Source: Hippasteria phrygiana (taxonomy: Eukaryota; Echinodermata; Asteroidea; Valvatida; Goniasteridae). From it: a DNA stretch of 64,000 bases. The position numbers and the translations under genes were made by a program. Positions 37,901 through 52,900 of this stretch are shown here, piece by piece; position 1 is the stretch's first letter; the number at the start of each line of letters is the position of its first letter. Location of the stretch: contig JAZGUH010000259.1 in NCBI GenBank assembly GCA_037893225.1, positions 434,001 to 498,000 of the forward strand. The letters are read 5' to 3'. The notes under the pieces were generated by a model, which searched no databases, was not told the origin of the DNA, and saw nothing but the letters and a program-made list of their open reading frames with translations.

Positions 37901-40900
37901 TTTTCCTTGACCGACCCACCGACCCACCCACCCACATTTTTGAAAAAAAAAGAATCAAAATTGTAAAACAATGAACATTTTGAATGGCCCCTAATGCTTG
38001 CTACTTAACTTTGTTCATGGCATTAGTACAACCCCTGACCTTTTTACTCATGGCATAACAAACAAACCTTTCAGGTCACTGCTCAATGAATGCTCATGAA
38101 TCTACTTTTAAAAACTAAACATGGAATGTACTGAGATTTTGCTTGTTGTTAAAATTAGTTTTACTTTCTAAATCACTCATGTGAAGTCGCTGCCAGTTAT
38201 AGGTTATGTTCCTTGCTGTGAAATTTGCACAACATTTTACAAAACCCGAGATAAAATGATGATCTTTTTATACATCCAAACTTTTAAATGAAAATTACAG
38301 ATGGGGGTTTGAAATATCCCCCAAAAAAGCAAAAGAAAATTTTGAATAGAGGTTTGTGTGTACACTTTTCCAAACACTGCTTAAAACTAACAGACGACAA
38401 CACAAATTTTTGTTTGTACTGTTGCGACAAGTGAACTTAGAAGTATTTTGTATACAGGCATATGGGAATCAATCATCCTCCATCATCATAACAACTGCTG
38501 ACAATTTCTAACAGTTGGCACCATGCTCTCTTTTCCATCCATGATCCAAAATGAACTGTGGCAAGCCAAGCATAACAAATTAAATGTATACACGTATGCA
38601 TTTGGCTTGTGTAGAGAATACTAGAACCGTAAATGCCAAGATATGTATATTATTAGACACATGCATGAACATAGGCACAATACAATCCGACTCCCACACC
38701 CCTGCGATTACAAATTTTCACTACAGTAGATAACAAAATACGTGCCAATAGAATTTTTTGTTGTTACTGCAAATTTGTCACAAATAACCTCTGACTTTAA
38801 TTCACGACAACCACGGAACCGTGGCTTGACTATTGTCCAATTTCCTTGTGACCGAGGTCATTGGAGAATCTCAGTCAATCTGTAGGCCTACATGTGTAGT
38901 TTCAACACCAAAAAAGGCTTATATTTAATAGCATGACTGGAGGCCAAGCAGTAACTTTGCTATATTTGTATTTTGCCTGTGACGAGCTTAGGCAACGGTT
39001 CAGTCTATGGGTATGGGTACACGGGTGTACGGGTGTACGGGTGTACGGGTGTACGGGTGTACGGGTGTACGGGTGTACGGGTGTACGGGTGTACGGGTGT
39101 ACGGGTGTACGGGTGTACGGGTGTACGGGTGTACGGGTGTACGGGTGTACGGGTGTACGGGTGTACGGGTGTACGGGTGTACGGGGGTACGGGGGTACGG
39201 GGGTACGGGGGTACGGGGGTACGGGGGTACGGGGGTACGGGGGTACGGGGGTACGGGGGTACGGGGGTACGGGGGTACGGGGGTACGGGGGTACGGGGGT
39301 ACGGGGGTACGGGGGTACGGGGGTACGGGGGTACGGGGGTACGGGGGTACGGGGGTACGGGGGTACGGGGGTACGGGGGTACGGGGGTACGGGGGTACGG
39401 GGGTACGGGGGTACGGGGGTACGGGGGTACGGGGGTACGGGGGTACGGGGGTACGGGGGTACGGGGGTACGGGGGTACGGGGGTACGGGGGTACGGGGGT
39501 ACGGGGGTACGGGGGTACGGGTACGGGTTCAGGACAGTTAGGGTTAAATGCATAGGTGCTGCACAGATTTATAATGTAACATGTTTGCAGGTTTAACTAG
39601 TGACCAGATGCAAAATCAATTAACATCCCTTAGGGCTGTTCATTTTCGAATAATTTAGTATTCGAATAATTTAGTATTCGAATATTCGAAACTGGGTTTG
39701 ACCGAATATTCGAATATTCGATACTCGCCGATCAAGTTTTTCAGTGCATGCCGCACCGGTAAAAAAAAATTGCACGTAAAAGCATGCCGGTGTTTTACAT
39801 ATACGATTGATATTATGGACCGTTCAAACGTTCATGCCCCTGTTGTATCAAGGGTTTTACGGACGGGAACAATAAACCTCCATCCACTAAAAGTTACGAT
39901 TGACAAAAATGCGGCATTTGACACTGCTGAGCACCGTAACTTTTCTTTTAAAATAGCATCAGAGTCGTACCTGTACGTGCATACATGTATATATCTTTTT
40001 GAATATTTGAACTGGCAAAATGGTATTCGAATATTCGCTTGACGATCGAATATCGAATATCAAATATTCGGTATATTCGGGACAGCCCTAACATCCCTCG
40101 AGGCTGTCTGTCAGTCTCTCACTAAACAGCAATTTGCCATTTCTATCTTGGGGGCTTCAACCAAATATGAGCCAAGTACGAGGAACAGTACATAACATGT
40201 CAAAAATGTGATTACTGCATGATCAATATGCATGAAATTGTCTATGTATTCAAAACAAAACCTATAAACACACTTTACATGTACAACCACTTAGTTCGAA
40301 AACAGACACCAGGGCAGAGTAAGGATTCAAAATATTTAGGATTTATTTTTTATTTAGTTGTAAGGTAGCCAACGTTTGACATCTAAATTTGGAAGATTTG
40401 GGGGAATTTTTCTAGAGACTTTTAGAACATTTTGAAAATTATTATTTACTCAAAAATATTCTCTAATATCAATTTTGGGGGATCGGAGAGACAAATTTTG
40501 AGGGGTTAGTCTGAATTTTTAGGGGGAGCTGTACGCCCCTCCCTCCTTCAGCATGGCGCCTGGCGACATCAGTATTAGGTACAGTTACAGTGGGAAATTT
40601 TCACACAATGTAGTCCTGCAAACCAATCCCCAATGCATCCATAGGCCATGAACCAAACCCATACAGTACATTGCAATTGAAAGTTAACCTGGGAATGGCA
40701 ATTTCTATTCACACTTTTTTCTCTTCCCAGGGAATACATTTTCATTTCACAAAATGGGAAACAATTCTACCACAGGTGGGAAAATATTTTCACACCTTTT
40801 CTCAAAAGTGTGAAAATAATTTCCCACTTGAATTTGCAGGGGGGGGGGGGGGGGAGTTGTGTGGGAAATGTGAAATGTGAATGAGAATGTGAATGTGAAT

Positions 40901-43900
40901 GGTAATTCTTTTAAAAAAATTTCCCATTTCCATTCACAGTTTCAATTGCAATGTACTGTAAATGTATAAGGGTCATGTCACACCAGGCAATTTACACGCA
41001 ATCAGTTCCAGGCAATCTCCAAGAAGAAAAACAATTAACATTTCAATTTTCACATCATTTTCTTAGAAATGCAATTACTGAATTGTCAGAAAAAAGTATC
41101 CCATGCCACCCAAGCATTCCTTTAGCCCGCGGTGCTAGTTGCCTACAAGTTGCTTGTCAAAATTGCCTCGTGTGACAAGGCCTTAACGAAGGACTTGTTA
41201 AACAACTTTTTATTGATATACTGAAATTTTACAATAGAAAATATTGCATGAAACGGGAACAACTGCAGGAACAATTACCAAGTATTTGAGAAATTCCAAC
41301 CACAACTGTATGTATGAGCTAGTAGCTATGCACTCACCTGATTGGCAGGGATGTAGCCGGTTCCACTTTAGGTCTGTGTCTGCTTGCACCAGTTTGATCA
41401 TCGGTACCCTGCCTGCTACCGCCGATTCCAAACCAACCACTGCATCATTCAAGACAAAAAAACAGTGTTGTAGTCGAGGCCAGGCACAAGGCCAGGCACA
41501 AGGCCAGGCACAAGGCCAGGCACAAGGCCAGGCACAAGGCCAGGCACAAGGCCAGGCACAAGGCCAGGCACAAGGCCAGGCACAAGGCCAGGCACAAGGC
41601 CAGGCACAAGGCCAGGCACAAGGCCAGCTTGCAACAGGCACAAGTAACAGGCATAAACCATGACAAAGGAATGCTTTTATTACAGCTCATTTGAATAGCT
41701 TGAGACTTGAATTAAGACTGAAGGCCTTGTGCTGGCCTTGTGCAGGCCTTGTGCTGTCCTTGTGCTGGCCTTGTGCTGGCCTTGTGCTGGCCTTGTGCTG
41801 GCCTTGTGCTGGCCTTGTGCTGGCCTTGTGCTGGCCTTGTGCTGGCCTTGTGCTGGCCTTGTGCTGGCCTTGTGCTGGCCTTGTGCTGGCCTTGTGCTGG
41901 CCTTGTGCTGGCCTTGTGCTGGCCTTGTGCTGGCCTTGTGCTGGCCTTGTGCTGGCCTTGTGCTGGCCTTGTGCTGGCCTCGACTACATCACTGAAAAAA
42001 ACACCAGGGAGTACCTTTCTAGACTGGGGCTGAATCCCAAACTTGTGGTTGGTCGTTCTCTAATCACATGTACAAATGTAGTTGCACAAACATTCAAACG
42101 TCGAGTTACACACTCATCCCGGTTCTTTTCAGAACCACACTTCTTCCCAGAAGAGATTTATTTCAAATGGTGTTTCAGGCCTTGAATTTGGTAATTTTTA
42201 GGGCAAGGCCACTTTGGCCTTGAATAAAGCAAAATTATGGAGGGCACCAAGGCCAGTAAGTAGGGCACCAAGGCCAAATTATATCTGCAGAAAGGGCACG
42301 GAGGGCGCGGCACTGTTGATTTTTTTCCGTTCAAAACGTATTTAACTAAGAGTAAGAGTAAGACTATGAGGCCAAAAACATACTGCTTCCGATCACATGG
42401 GTATTCAATTATATGTGAATTTCAGCCTAAACTATTTCCGTTTACGCTACGAAAGCTATAACAAAAAATTGCTAAAAAAGTTATCAAAACTTGCCTTAAT
42501 TAATGTCAAAAATATTTACGGTCGATAATTCTTAAAAATCATGGAGAATTTAGGTCGTACACATCACTGCACTATGCACAACGCTAATTTATAACCATAA
42601 CGCTAACCACGATGGGAAACTGGCCAACACTGTCCGTTTATCCATGGAGAAATAAATTTCTCCATGGTTTATCGTACGGTGGTAATGCGTGCGTGATGCA
42701 CTTTGTGTGGCGGGCGATAAACCTCGTGTTGCGGCAGGAAATGTCGGGGAAACACGCTGCGGTGTACAAGCGGTACAACCTCGAAATAAATTCATGAACA
42801 CGGAAAATGCATACACAGACAAAATAGATCAAGTTCTGTGAATTAACGTGCAGAAATCTTCTTTCTCTATCGATTTTTTGGGCCTAATTATTCATCGAAA
42901 CTTTTGACAATCGGAACACCGCGTGTTGTGACCAAAGTTCATGAAGTTACTGTACGTATGTAGCGCGCCGAAGGCGTGCTTCATACATAGCGCCGCCTAC
43001 AAGGGCGCGTTTCCTCGTACACGAACATCGATGCGTATTGTGAGGCGCACACGTGCAAGTACTGAGAAAAAGAAAGTCAGTTGACTGCACGTAAACGTTG
43101 CCGTACATGTACATACTCCTGCTGATTTGTGTGTACGTATGAATACACACATTTAATCTTGCGGTGGGGGTGTTGATGCTTGAAGTATCGGCACACTCCG
43201 AAACTGGACCAGATTATAGTTTGTGTGCGACGTGCATGTACTGTGATTCTGTACGCGCGATCGCCAACGTGGTGCAGCGAGATTTTATGAAGGGCTGGCA
43301 TGACATCGAAAAAACAAATGATATGAAGGATTGTACTTGTAGTGGCTGTGTTTTTGCAAAAAGGGCACGACGGCCAAGGTAAATTTGGGGCAAGGCAAAA
43401 CTGGCCGTGAAGACGGAGATTTTGTGTGGGGCACCGCGGCCAGTAAGAAGGCAACGACGGCACTGGCCGTCGTGGCCGTCGTTCATTTCAAGCCCTGGTG
43501 TTTATACCCGCAATCCCAGTCTCTCTCAAATATTGTATCACTGGTCCCCTCTTCATTTGTCCTAGTTTAGCAGACAACGGTTGCTAGTGATAACCAGTGT
43601 GATCATGTTTTGTAGGCTGGTGCCAGATGGTCGACTAGACATGGTCGACCAGTCAAGGTTCGGGCAAGATTAATCCAAGAACTGTATAGACGTTAACCTC
43701 TTAAATACGGACACCGGCCATGGTTTGAAAAAGACCACCTGGCCGTCTATATGCGCATTCCTGCATACATGCAATCCATTGTTTGCCTATTGTTTGCATT
43801 AACACTTGGCTGCACAAGCCCGTCTTGGCATACCGGCAACCCATTATTAACAGCCGGACAGAGGGATTAACTGTAGCTCTTGCTTAAACTTGCTTCCTTT

Positions 43901-46900
43901 TGGACGAGGCGGAAAGGTAAACGTCATCAATTTTTGAGACCGAGTTTTAAAAAAGTGGAACAATTACGAAAACGTCCAGATAATCTCAACAAATTTCATT
44001 TACTGAAAAACCTGCACCATTCATGGTGCATGAAAATATTGGCTTTCGATATCAATATTATGATGCAAGTACCTTGCGGCTGATAGGAATGCTGACTTCA
44101 GTTTACTAGCCATTGCCATGGCAACATCAGACAGCAACGGCTGGCTGCTTCCCTGTCAATATAGACAAGAGATAAGTCTGAGGATTACATATGATAGCCT
44201 ATTTCTTAAACATTACAAAATTTCAGTAAATCAGTTTTGTACATGCCATCTGTAATGGGCCATATCTTGAGATCCAACACTGTGAATCCCTTGGATGCGA
44301 TTTCCTATTCAAAATGGACAAGAGGATTAAGAGGATGTGATTTTAACAATGAGGGTCCAAAATCACATCCTACTCTATTTAAAATCACATCTGAAGCCTG
44401 TGAACTATTATCCCACCCTGACAAAGAGTACAATGTGACTTATGGGTTTAACAGCTTAAACCGCATTGTGATTCTGGACTCTGGATGTGATTTTGGACCC
44501 TCATTGTTAAAATCACATTCTCTTATAAATCCTCCTGTCCATTCTGAATAGGAAATCACATCCAAGGGGTTCATAGTCCAATTAAGCTAGACCTACCATC
44601 TTTTCAGGATTATTTCTAAACACCCTAGATCATCAACACTAGGTAAACCCAAATTCTCTGGAATTGTTGGAGGTGGGTGAACAATCACCTTAACCCCTTG
44701 CGTACAGATGACGCCAAATGGCGCAAAAAACAAACAGTGGCACGAGGTCGGATGACGCCATTTGCCGCTATTTGTGCAGTTTCAATCCATTGTTGGATTA
44801 TTGTGTATGTTACACTTGACTGCACAAGCACATTGTGGCCGTTTTTCTTGGCTGCACAGGCTGCCCCGGCACTCCGACGCCTCACTATGATAACTGTACT
44901 CAAGGGGTTAAACTTGGGTTAACTTTTTTTGAACCACCCTGTATAGGATCAGTGCACGTAAAAGAACCAAGAGAACCTGCCGTGAAAGAGTAGGGTTTGC
45001 CTCGACGTCTCTGATGGCCACCATCTATAAATCAAAGCTGTTATTATGATTATTATTAATCTACCTACATATTACCTCCAAGGCATAAAAGAACCCAATG
45101 TAAGGGCCAACGCCCGCTGTAACATAGCGTGTAGTGGCTGGGGGTGTAGCCTTGACGCTCGCTGTGTAACCATTGATGATGGAGTCTGCATTGAGCTGAT
45201 CAAATGCACAGGGTGTCACCACGCCTGAAATGGAAAGAGATGGTCAAGTTTATAAAGGCTCATAGAATTATCTGCAATTGCCCATATGCGCTTAACTTGC
45301 AACGGGAGCTGTATACTCCCCAGGGAGCTGAGGTTTCAGGAATGATTGATAGGCCTGATGAGCAGGGGTAATAACAATTGTAAATGCTGTGATTTGGTTT
45401 AACTGAAAAGCGCGTTCTAACTACCGATTTTTCAGAACTGTTGTTCGAATTTCAGAACTGAGTGGAGTAATTAAATGGCAATCAAACAAATCACTGACTT
45501 TGCATTTTGGACTAATAAAGATTGTTTACGCACAGTGTGTCTGTATGTGCATCATTACTTCCTCAGTTATAATCACTTCTGCTTCAATGAGATATTTTTG
45601 TGACCCGCTCTACAAAAAAAGGGTATTATGTCGCAATATGTAAAAACACACAGGGCTGTTCTATGTGAAGCGGGCGAAAAAAATCTTCACAAAAGTGATT
45701 TTTTGGGGGGGGGGGTTTGTTGGCTTCTATTATATCTATATTTTTCGTCAAATAATCCAAAAGGGAAACTGACTAGGTAAATTTGAATGTATGTATTTAA
45801 ATTTACCTAGTCAGTTTCCCTTGTGGATTGTTTGACGAATTATAAGTTAAAAAGTCGTATCCTCATTGAGAAATCCCCACAATGTCGCTTCCCGGGTTGT
45901 ATCATAAAATTGGCTATACGGCATTCTACGTTTATGACTTCTGACTAGTGCCCACCCGAACAAAGATACTGACAATTTGGGAGACCGCCAACATAGGGCA
46001 AGATAGCTCAGTTGGTAGAGCGCCGGTACGGTAACCTGGAGGTCGCAGGTTCGAATCCCGCTCCTGCCAGTTTCTTTGTTCACTTTGAAAATATATCTAC
46101 ATTTTCATAATTTATTTTCAGAAACATTAATATTAAGGGAATAAATATGTGCTGGGCCGGTTTGAAACGTATGTTAAAAACTGGCCCAGCACATATTTAT
46201 TTCCATTCAAAAAATACCTTTTTGTATATTTTAGCAAAAAACCTCAGAAAATTATACGCAAATCATTGCAAATATTATTTGCAATGATTTTGTTCAATTT
46301 TTTTTTACCTTGGTTTATAAAACATCCCTTTAGCTTTTCAATGGTTCGTGCCTCATGCGAGTAGTGCTAAAAATGTCCTTATATGGAAATTGCCGTGTGC
46401 GTGATGTGGCCCAGAACGCAGGAGTGCCAGTGTAGTGTGAAATTATGGACTCTAAATACGGACTAGGGGTGTGCATTTATGGGTAGTAAAAGAACCGGGT
46501 ACCCGATTGAACAAAATACAGGTACCCGGGTACCCGTTAAAGAAACCCAACCCAAAACTTCCAATCCCGGAAGTTGTAATAATGTCTTTCTCTGAGATTC
46601 AAAAAGTCTGAATTCAGACAAAAGTCTAAAAAATCTCATGCCTGTCCAGTAAACATGATCACCTCTCCACCTTTGCATGTGCCAGCACGTGCATGCGCCG
46701 GCATATCACAAAAGACAGTTGTTTGGAAGCTTTATACAGTTGTATTTATTGTGGAATAAGGCATGCTATTATGTCTCGTCGAGGCTCTTTATCCATACCC
46801 AGACTACAAAAACCATAACCGGTTAATTCCCTTCATTGTCAATTTTCGTGAGTGTCATTAACGTGAAATCCATGTAGTTTTGTTTTAATATTAAAAATTC

Positions 46901-49900
46901 TCGAAAAATAGCATTCAAAACCTTTTCTTTTTCATTGTCTGGGAAGTTATTTTGCAATAATGTAAAGTTGTATGGGTACTCGATTCCATAATCTGGAACC
47001 GGTTCCTAACATGAACGGTCGGGTACTCGGTTCCGATGCACACCCCTAATACGGACGCAAAGGTAGTATTGCGCTTGCATAATTGGGAGAGTGGCTGGTC
47101 GCGCGAGTGTTCAACCAATAAAAGGAACTAGATTTCATAGGAGTCTAAATTTCGTGTGACACCGGAAAACAAGTGTTTAAAACCGGTTGGTGTTTTATCG
47201 GCCGTTTAAAACCACCCACGTGACGGGCTCTCAACGAATAGGAACGGGTAAACTGTCTTAGGTATTTATGAATGATGAATAGAGATGAAAAAATAAATGT
47301 TGATAGAAATTTCTCATTTCTTTACACTATATGTATATATATTCATTTTTCAAATTTTGCGACATAATACCCATTTTTGTAGAGCCAGTCACATATGCAT
47401 ATTTGATTATCAGAATTATTTTTATCCTACAACTAATTATGGTGAAAATATCCATAAATGTTGTTCAATAATTATATCCCCACACCACCAACAGCCGATT
47501 TCACAAAACCTTGCACAATTGCATAACTCTACTTACGCCATAATTTATTGCGTAAGTTGCGCAACATCTGTGTCATTTTAAAAATTGATTTCACGAAAGG
47601 TACTCGTTTTAGGTGGCTTAAGTTGTTCGCACAAAAACCGAAATGATGACTTAGCTAGCTGAGCGTGAGCATAGAAGAGCCGTTAGTTGCTCAAATCATT
47701 TATTAAATTCACCAGATTATTGAGTAATGAAATGATGAAATGTATCATCAGAGAGTAATGAAATGATCATCCGCTGCAGGTTTACCTGTGAGATATTTCC
47801 GAAAGTTGCCATCAATTGTTTTTTCGGAGCGAAGTTTCAAAAGTGAAAAGTTTTAAAATGGCACCCCACAGTTCAATTTCCACGACTGTTCCATGTATTT
47901 TTATTGTTGTACTAAAACAGTCGTCGTAAAAGCGGCATTCAGCCTCGTCCGCGATGTATAAAACAAATCAAACATTGCGCAGCTATGCACTGTTTCGTGA
48001 AATGGATCGCAAGGATGTAGCGCAGCTGCGCAACATTTTTAAAGCGCAAGTTCTACGCCATGGCGTAAGTTACGCACGGTTTCGTGAAATCGGGCCATTT
48101 TCACGGAGCTGCTCAGCACAAAAATTTTCTCAGCACAAAAAAAGTCTTGCTGTATAGTAAAAATTACCAAGGAAGACTTTTCAGGCTAAGCAAATTTTTA
48201 AGTTTAACAGCTCCATGAAATTTGCTTCAGGTCACACTCTCCAGTGTGGAGACAAAATGGCACTTGATGGCCAAGCTTTTTTGGGCATTATCCCCACTAG
48301 AGAGAAAGGATATGAACAAAGCCTTTCCCAAGGTGTCCCGATCTTATTGAATGACCCATCTCTTTCTCGGTGGCTTGACTCTCGATAAAATACAATTTGG
48401 ATTTCTGGAACGTACCGCAGCTGACGTGGTCAGTGATGGCATCTTGTCTGATCAATCCCCACTTCTTGTAGGTCAGTGGGGGAGGCTGAATCTGGTCACT
48501 CCCGCTGGCTGCAGCTAACAAAGCAAAAGTAACGACCTTCTGTCAAATTGCAGTCCTGCTAGGGAATGAGACTTGAACATTTGTCTTAAAAATAAGCAAT
48601 TTCATTTTTTTTTTCAGGCTTAAAAAGGCATGATATAGTTTTGGTAATGATCAATAAATAAAATGTGTCAAACAATCCACAAGGAACACTGACTAGGTAA
48701 ATTTGAATCAATTTTCAAAGGGAACAAAGAAAACAGGCAGGAGCGGGATTCGAACCTGCAACCTCCGGAATACCGTACCGGTGCTCTACCAAATGAGCTA
48801 TCTTGCCCTATGTTGGCAGTCTCCCGAACATAGATACTGATAATTTGGGAAACTGCCAACATAGGGCAAGATAGTTCATTTTGGTAGAGTGCCGGTACGG
48901 TATTCCAGAGGTCGCAGGTTCGAATCCCGCTCCTGCCAGTTTTCTTTGTTCACTTTAAAAATAAATCAAATGATTAGATTCAATCTGAAAGCTTAGTGTT
49001 CATTGATACTAATCCTCCTGAGAAATCTCTGCCTGAAATGCTGCCATCTTGGAGGAAATTGTATCGGAAGTTCCCCAAAATGCATGGGCTCATTTCAATT
49101 TCCAACAATTGAAATGAGCACATAATGAACATATATGCACAAAACCAATGTTAAAACAGCAGAACGGTTTGTCACTGTTTTCTTGTGACTTGGATGACGG
49201 TTTGAGCTTAAACTTTGATGTATATGTCAAATCGCAAAAGTATGAACACGCCCTGCAACTGCGTCGTCAGCTCTACCAACACTAAATCATACATTTTAAA
49301 TGTAGTGTACATGATTGGTAATCCTCAAAATTTATTTTACTGAATTATTACGAAATACCTTACTAGACTTTAGTAAAGAGCAATCTCAATCATCCTGTGA
49401 AATGATGGCACCTGGTGTGCTGTCATTTTCAAGAAAAGTTCAAATTTATATTGTTTTCCGACGATTGTTCCGCGTAACAATCGTTGGAAAAAATAACAGA
49501 TTTTTAAAATACTGCCCTCTACTGACTGAATGTAGTTAGTCCGCGTTGCGTCTAAAATGGATTAACAATATGAAAACGGGCGCAAAATTGCAATTATAGT
49601 ACAAGTGTGTGTCGCATAGCGTACCTAAGCGACGGGTTCTAACCAGTCAGCTCGCGTACATGTAGTTGTGTGACCACTTGAAAACGATCCCGTTAACAAA
49701 AATTGGGCTTGTTTTACAAGGGGGCACTAAAACAAATCCAGTTAAGTGCCGCCCAACGGTTGAAAACGATCGCCGTGTTTCTCTTGTTTCTCGCCATTCA
49801 AGAATGCAAAACTTTGAACAGGTCAGTGATATTTCCTATAAAATACTAACCCCCAAATCCGCCCATTTCTGAAAATTGCAGCAATGACCAATCATGTACA

Positions 49901-52900
49901 CTACCTTTAATTGTTGCAAAATCAGTGTTGAGCAACTCTGCCCTGATGATCTTGGCTGATTTCTCATCATTACTGGAAAATGTATTTTTGGTGATATTTT
50001 GTAAAAATTCATCATTTGGGATTATGCAATCATTCACCACGAAAATCACACACGGCCAAACAAGATTTTACATTTCTCTACTTGAAATAAACATTCAAGA
50101 AATGTTTTTATGTCACCCACTCCCTTGAAAAAAATTTGTTTCTAGGGAGTGAGACTTGAACATTTGTCTTGAAATGAGCAATTTCATTTTTTTTCCCAGT
50201 CTGGCTGTGAAACAAATTAGATGAACGCACAAACCAGGAGCTATCAAGTTTGTTAATAAATGTAATGTACACATTTTCCAAAAAAAGTCTTAGTGTTTGC
50301 CACAAAAACAGGCAATCTCAACTTGCATGTGCTGGAGTGCTTGCCATGATACCATAGGTACTGTTCCGTCCCATCTGGCTGCGCAAATGCAACGAGTTTA
50401 AAGTAATTTCTCCATAGGTTTATATTCCCATGTACAAAACTAGGATAATGTGCTTCTCACGTTTCTTCTTCGAAACCCTGGTCTTAATGTTCACATATAT
50501 GGAAAATAGGATCAGTTAATTTTCGATGTTGGTGCAAATCCTTGCAGTCTCAGGATATAGCTATTAAGAATTTTCACACAGTCATGTCGGGACTGAAAGC
50601 ACGTAGGGGCCGATTAAAGGCAAAGATAATTTCACAAATTTTACCCGACATAACCATGGAATAAAAAAAAACAAAAACAAAAACGACCCATATACATGTA
50701 TGTATACCTCTTGCAAGTTGGTTTCTGCATGCTCGGAGCGACTGGAACAGGCTGAAACCATCAATGGTAACCAGTGAATTGGGATAGAGAATGGTCAATT
50801 CTTCTTGCTGTTCGGCTATGCCAGGGTACCGGGGAGTCTCGTATGTACGACACTTAAGCTTCAGAATGGGATCCTCATGCAAGAGTTGTGACAGCAGCAG
50901 GGCACCAGTCTATGAAAAAAAGCCATCAAATGATTGGGAACAAAAAGAAAATGATTTAGAAGCTAATTTTTACATTTTCTTGAAAGGAACCTTTCAATAG
51001 ACGTCCAGTTCAACCTGTTTTCCCGCCATAAAAATACAAACATGAACTAAATGCTACGGCTACGGCTACAGCTACGGCTACGGCTACGGGCAGCCATTTT
51101 GACAGCTTAGCAAACCATAGCCACCATATTGGACACAGCCTAAGTTGTGATTTTCAATTCTTGAAAGTTCTTCCATTGCTTTATGCACGAGGGCACTATT
51201 TTTACTTGGTAATCCTTGCCAAAAGGGCATAAGAACAGAACTAAAATCAATTCTTCAAAACATCCACTGCCAAAATTTTTCAGAAATATTGGCTACTAGA
51301 GTCTGAATCGGGTATTTTGAGGCTACGGCTTTACTTTTTGCTAATGGCGTGTCACGGTAAATAGCCATAGCCATAGACAAAAATGCCCGTTTCGATATGG
51401 CCTAATGGAGTAAAAATCAAGTCAAATATGGGACCTACGGTGTACTCCATGAACATGTTGGAAGTTTGATATGCATGTATTTGTACACAAAGCTATGGAG
51501 ATAATGCTGTTGTGCCTTTGATGGATTACAAAGGATTTGGAAATTTACAGTAACATGCAAAGAAATATGTCCTGCACGTATTCAAGTCATAAAAATCTTA
51601 TAGCTTATCCTCTTTGAACACTTTTTGGTCATAAACTCAATAATTCCTCAATATAGCATAATGCACTGTAGCTTCAAAGCCTGTAGAAACCTGTGGAGAG
51701 ATGGTGAGAGGTAGGAGGAAACCTTGGAATATTCCAGGAAACTCATGGAATCAGGTAGGGACTGCAAATTTGGTTCATATGTGAATCAAACCTTGGGTGC
51801 ATTCAACAGCGCAATATCACTGCGATGAGGGGAGTGTCGGTATATATGCAAGTCCATACTGCCAATTAAACGACTGCGTACCAAACCGGAAAGAAATGTA
51901 AACAAACATGGCGACCGCTACAAACGCAGTGAAAAGACAATCAGCACTCCTTTCGTCCCCAGTTGCAGATATCTGAAGTAAATATTTCTCTGCGAAAACT
52001 GTTAGAAACCTGTTACAAAATATCTTGTGGGCAAAGTCGTCCATTCACTCACTCCCCGTCTGCCATCTTGGTATGCAGCCTTTACACACCACATCCGCGG
52101 TAGGGATGCTATGTTCCACAGTGAAGGTATGCGAGTATGGTGCATTCCGGCATACGTATTGCACTATAGACCTTTATCATGGTACAGCCATCTTGTTTTT
52201 CTCCTATTAAAATCAATGTAACCAAACCGAGGCTGGAAGGGAAAAATAGTCTGGCACCTTCATTCAATAATTGGAATCACTATTCATAATTGCTAATGCA
52301 TACAGGGAACAAGACAAAGATGGTGACAGCATGATAAAGGTCTATTGAACGTGCCCCTAAGTCACAGAGGTAAAAGGTGACCTGACTCCCCACGAAAGTA
52401 TGTATTTTCACAGTGCAAATGAGATATCAGTGCTGAAATCTATAAAAATAAACTTTAGTACAAAGTGTTACAAGCTACATTGTACTTACCTCTGTGTACA
52501 TACGCACATAGCCTGATGTAAATCCCACCACGACGCAGGTCCAGTCTGGTGCCCCCTGTGAACTGCGCTTCTGGGACGCCAGGGGAAGGCAGAGAACACT
52601 GGTCACACACTCGCTGTGAAACAGATGAAGATTGTCACGTTACGTGCGAGACATGCACTAAACTGCTGAGACACGACAGAAAGCCATTTCACAATTGGGA
52701 GTTTTGCTCCCCCACCACACATAAAAAGGTAGATGAAAACAAATATACAACTAATAATAATTTAATAGATTCATGAAAATGAATTAAACTGCTGCAAAAT
52801 GCTAACTGACTGGATTGACCTGAAATATACAATCCACAAAATTAGCTGGCAAAACGTTTCAAACTTTAAGTTCTTTCTCAAAGGCATATGCAAATAATTA

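Noticed and set aside
38933..39596. Four overlapping 180-207-codon open frames (Gly-Tyr-Gly-Gly-Thr, Pro-Tyr-Pro-Arg-Thr repeats)
   Set aside because: They are by-products of the 8-bp array: the 24-bp translated period keeps all frames free of stops.
45999..46073. Functional tRNA gene
   Set aside because: The head folds roughly as a tRNA but the anticodon loop lacks T33, stems have mismatches, and several copies share long non-tRNA flanks: a repeat family.
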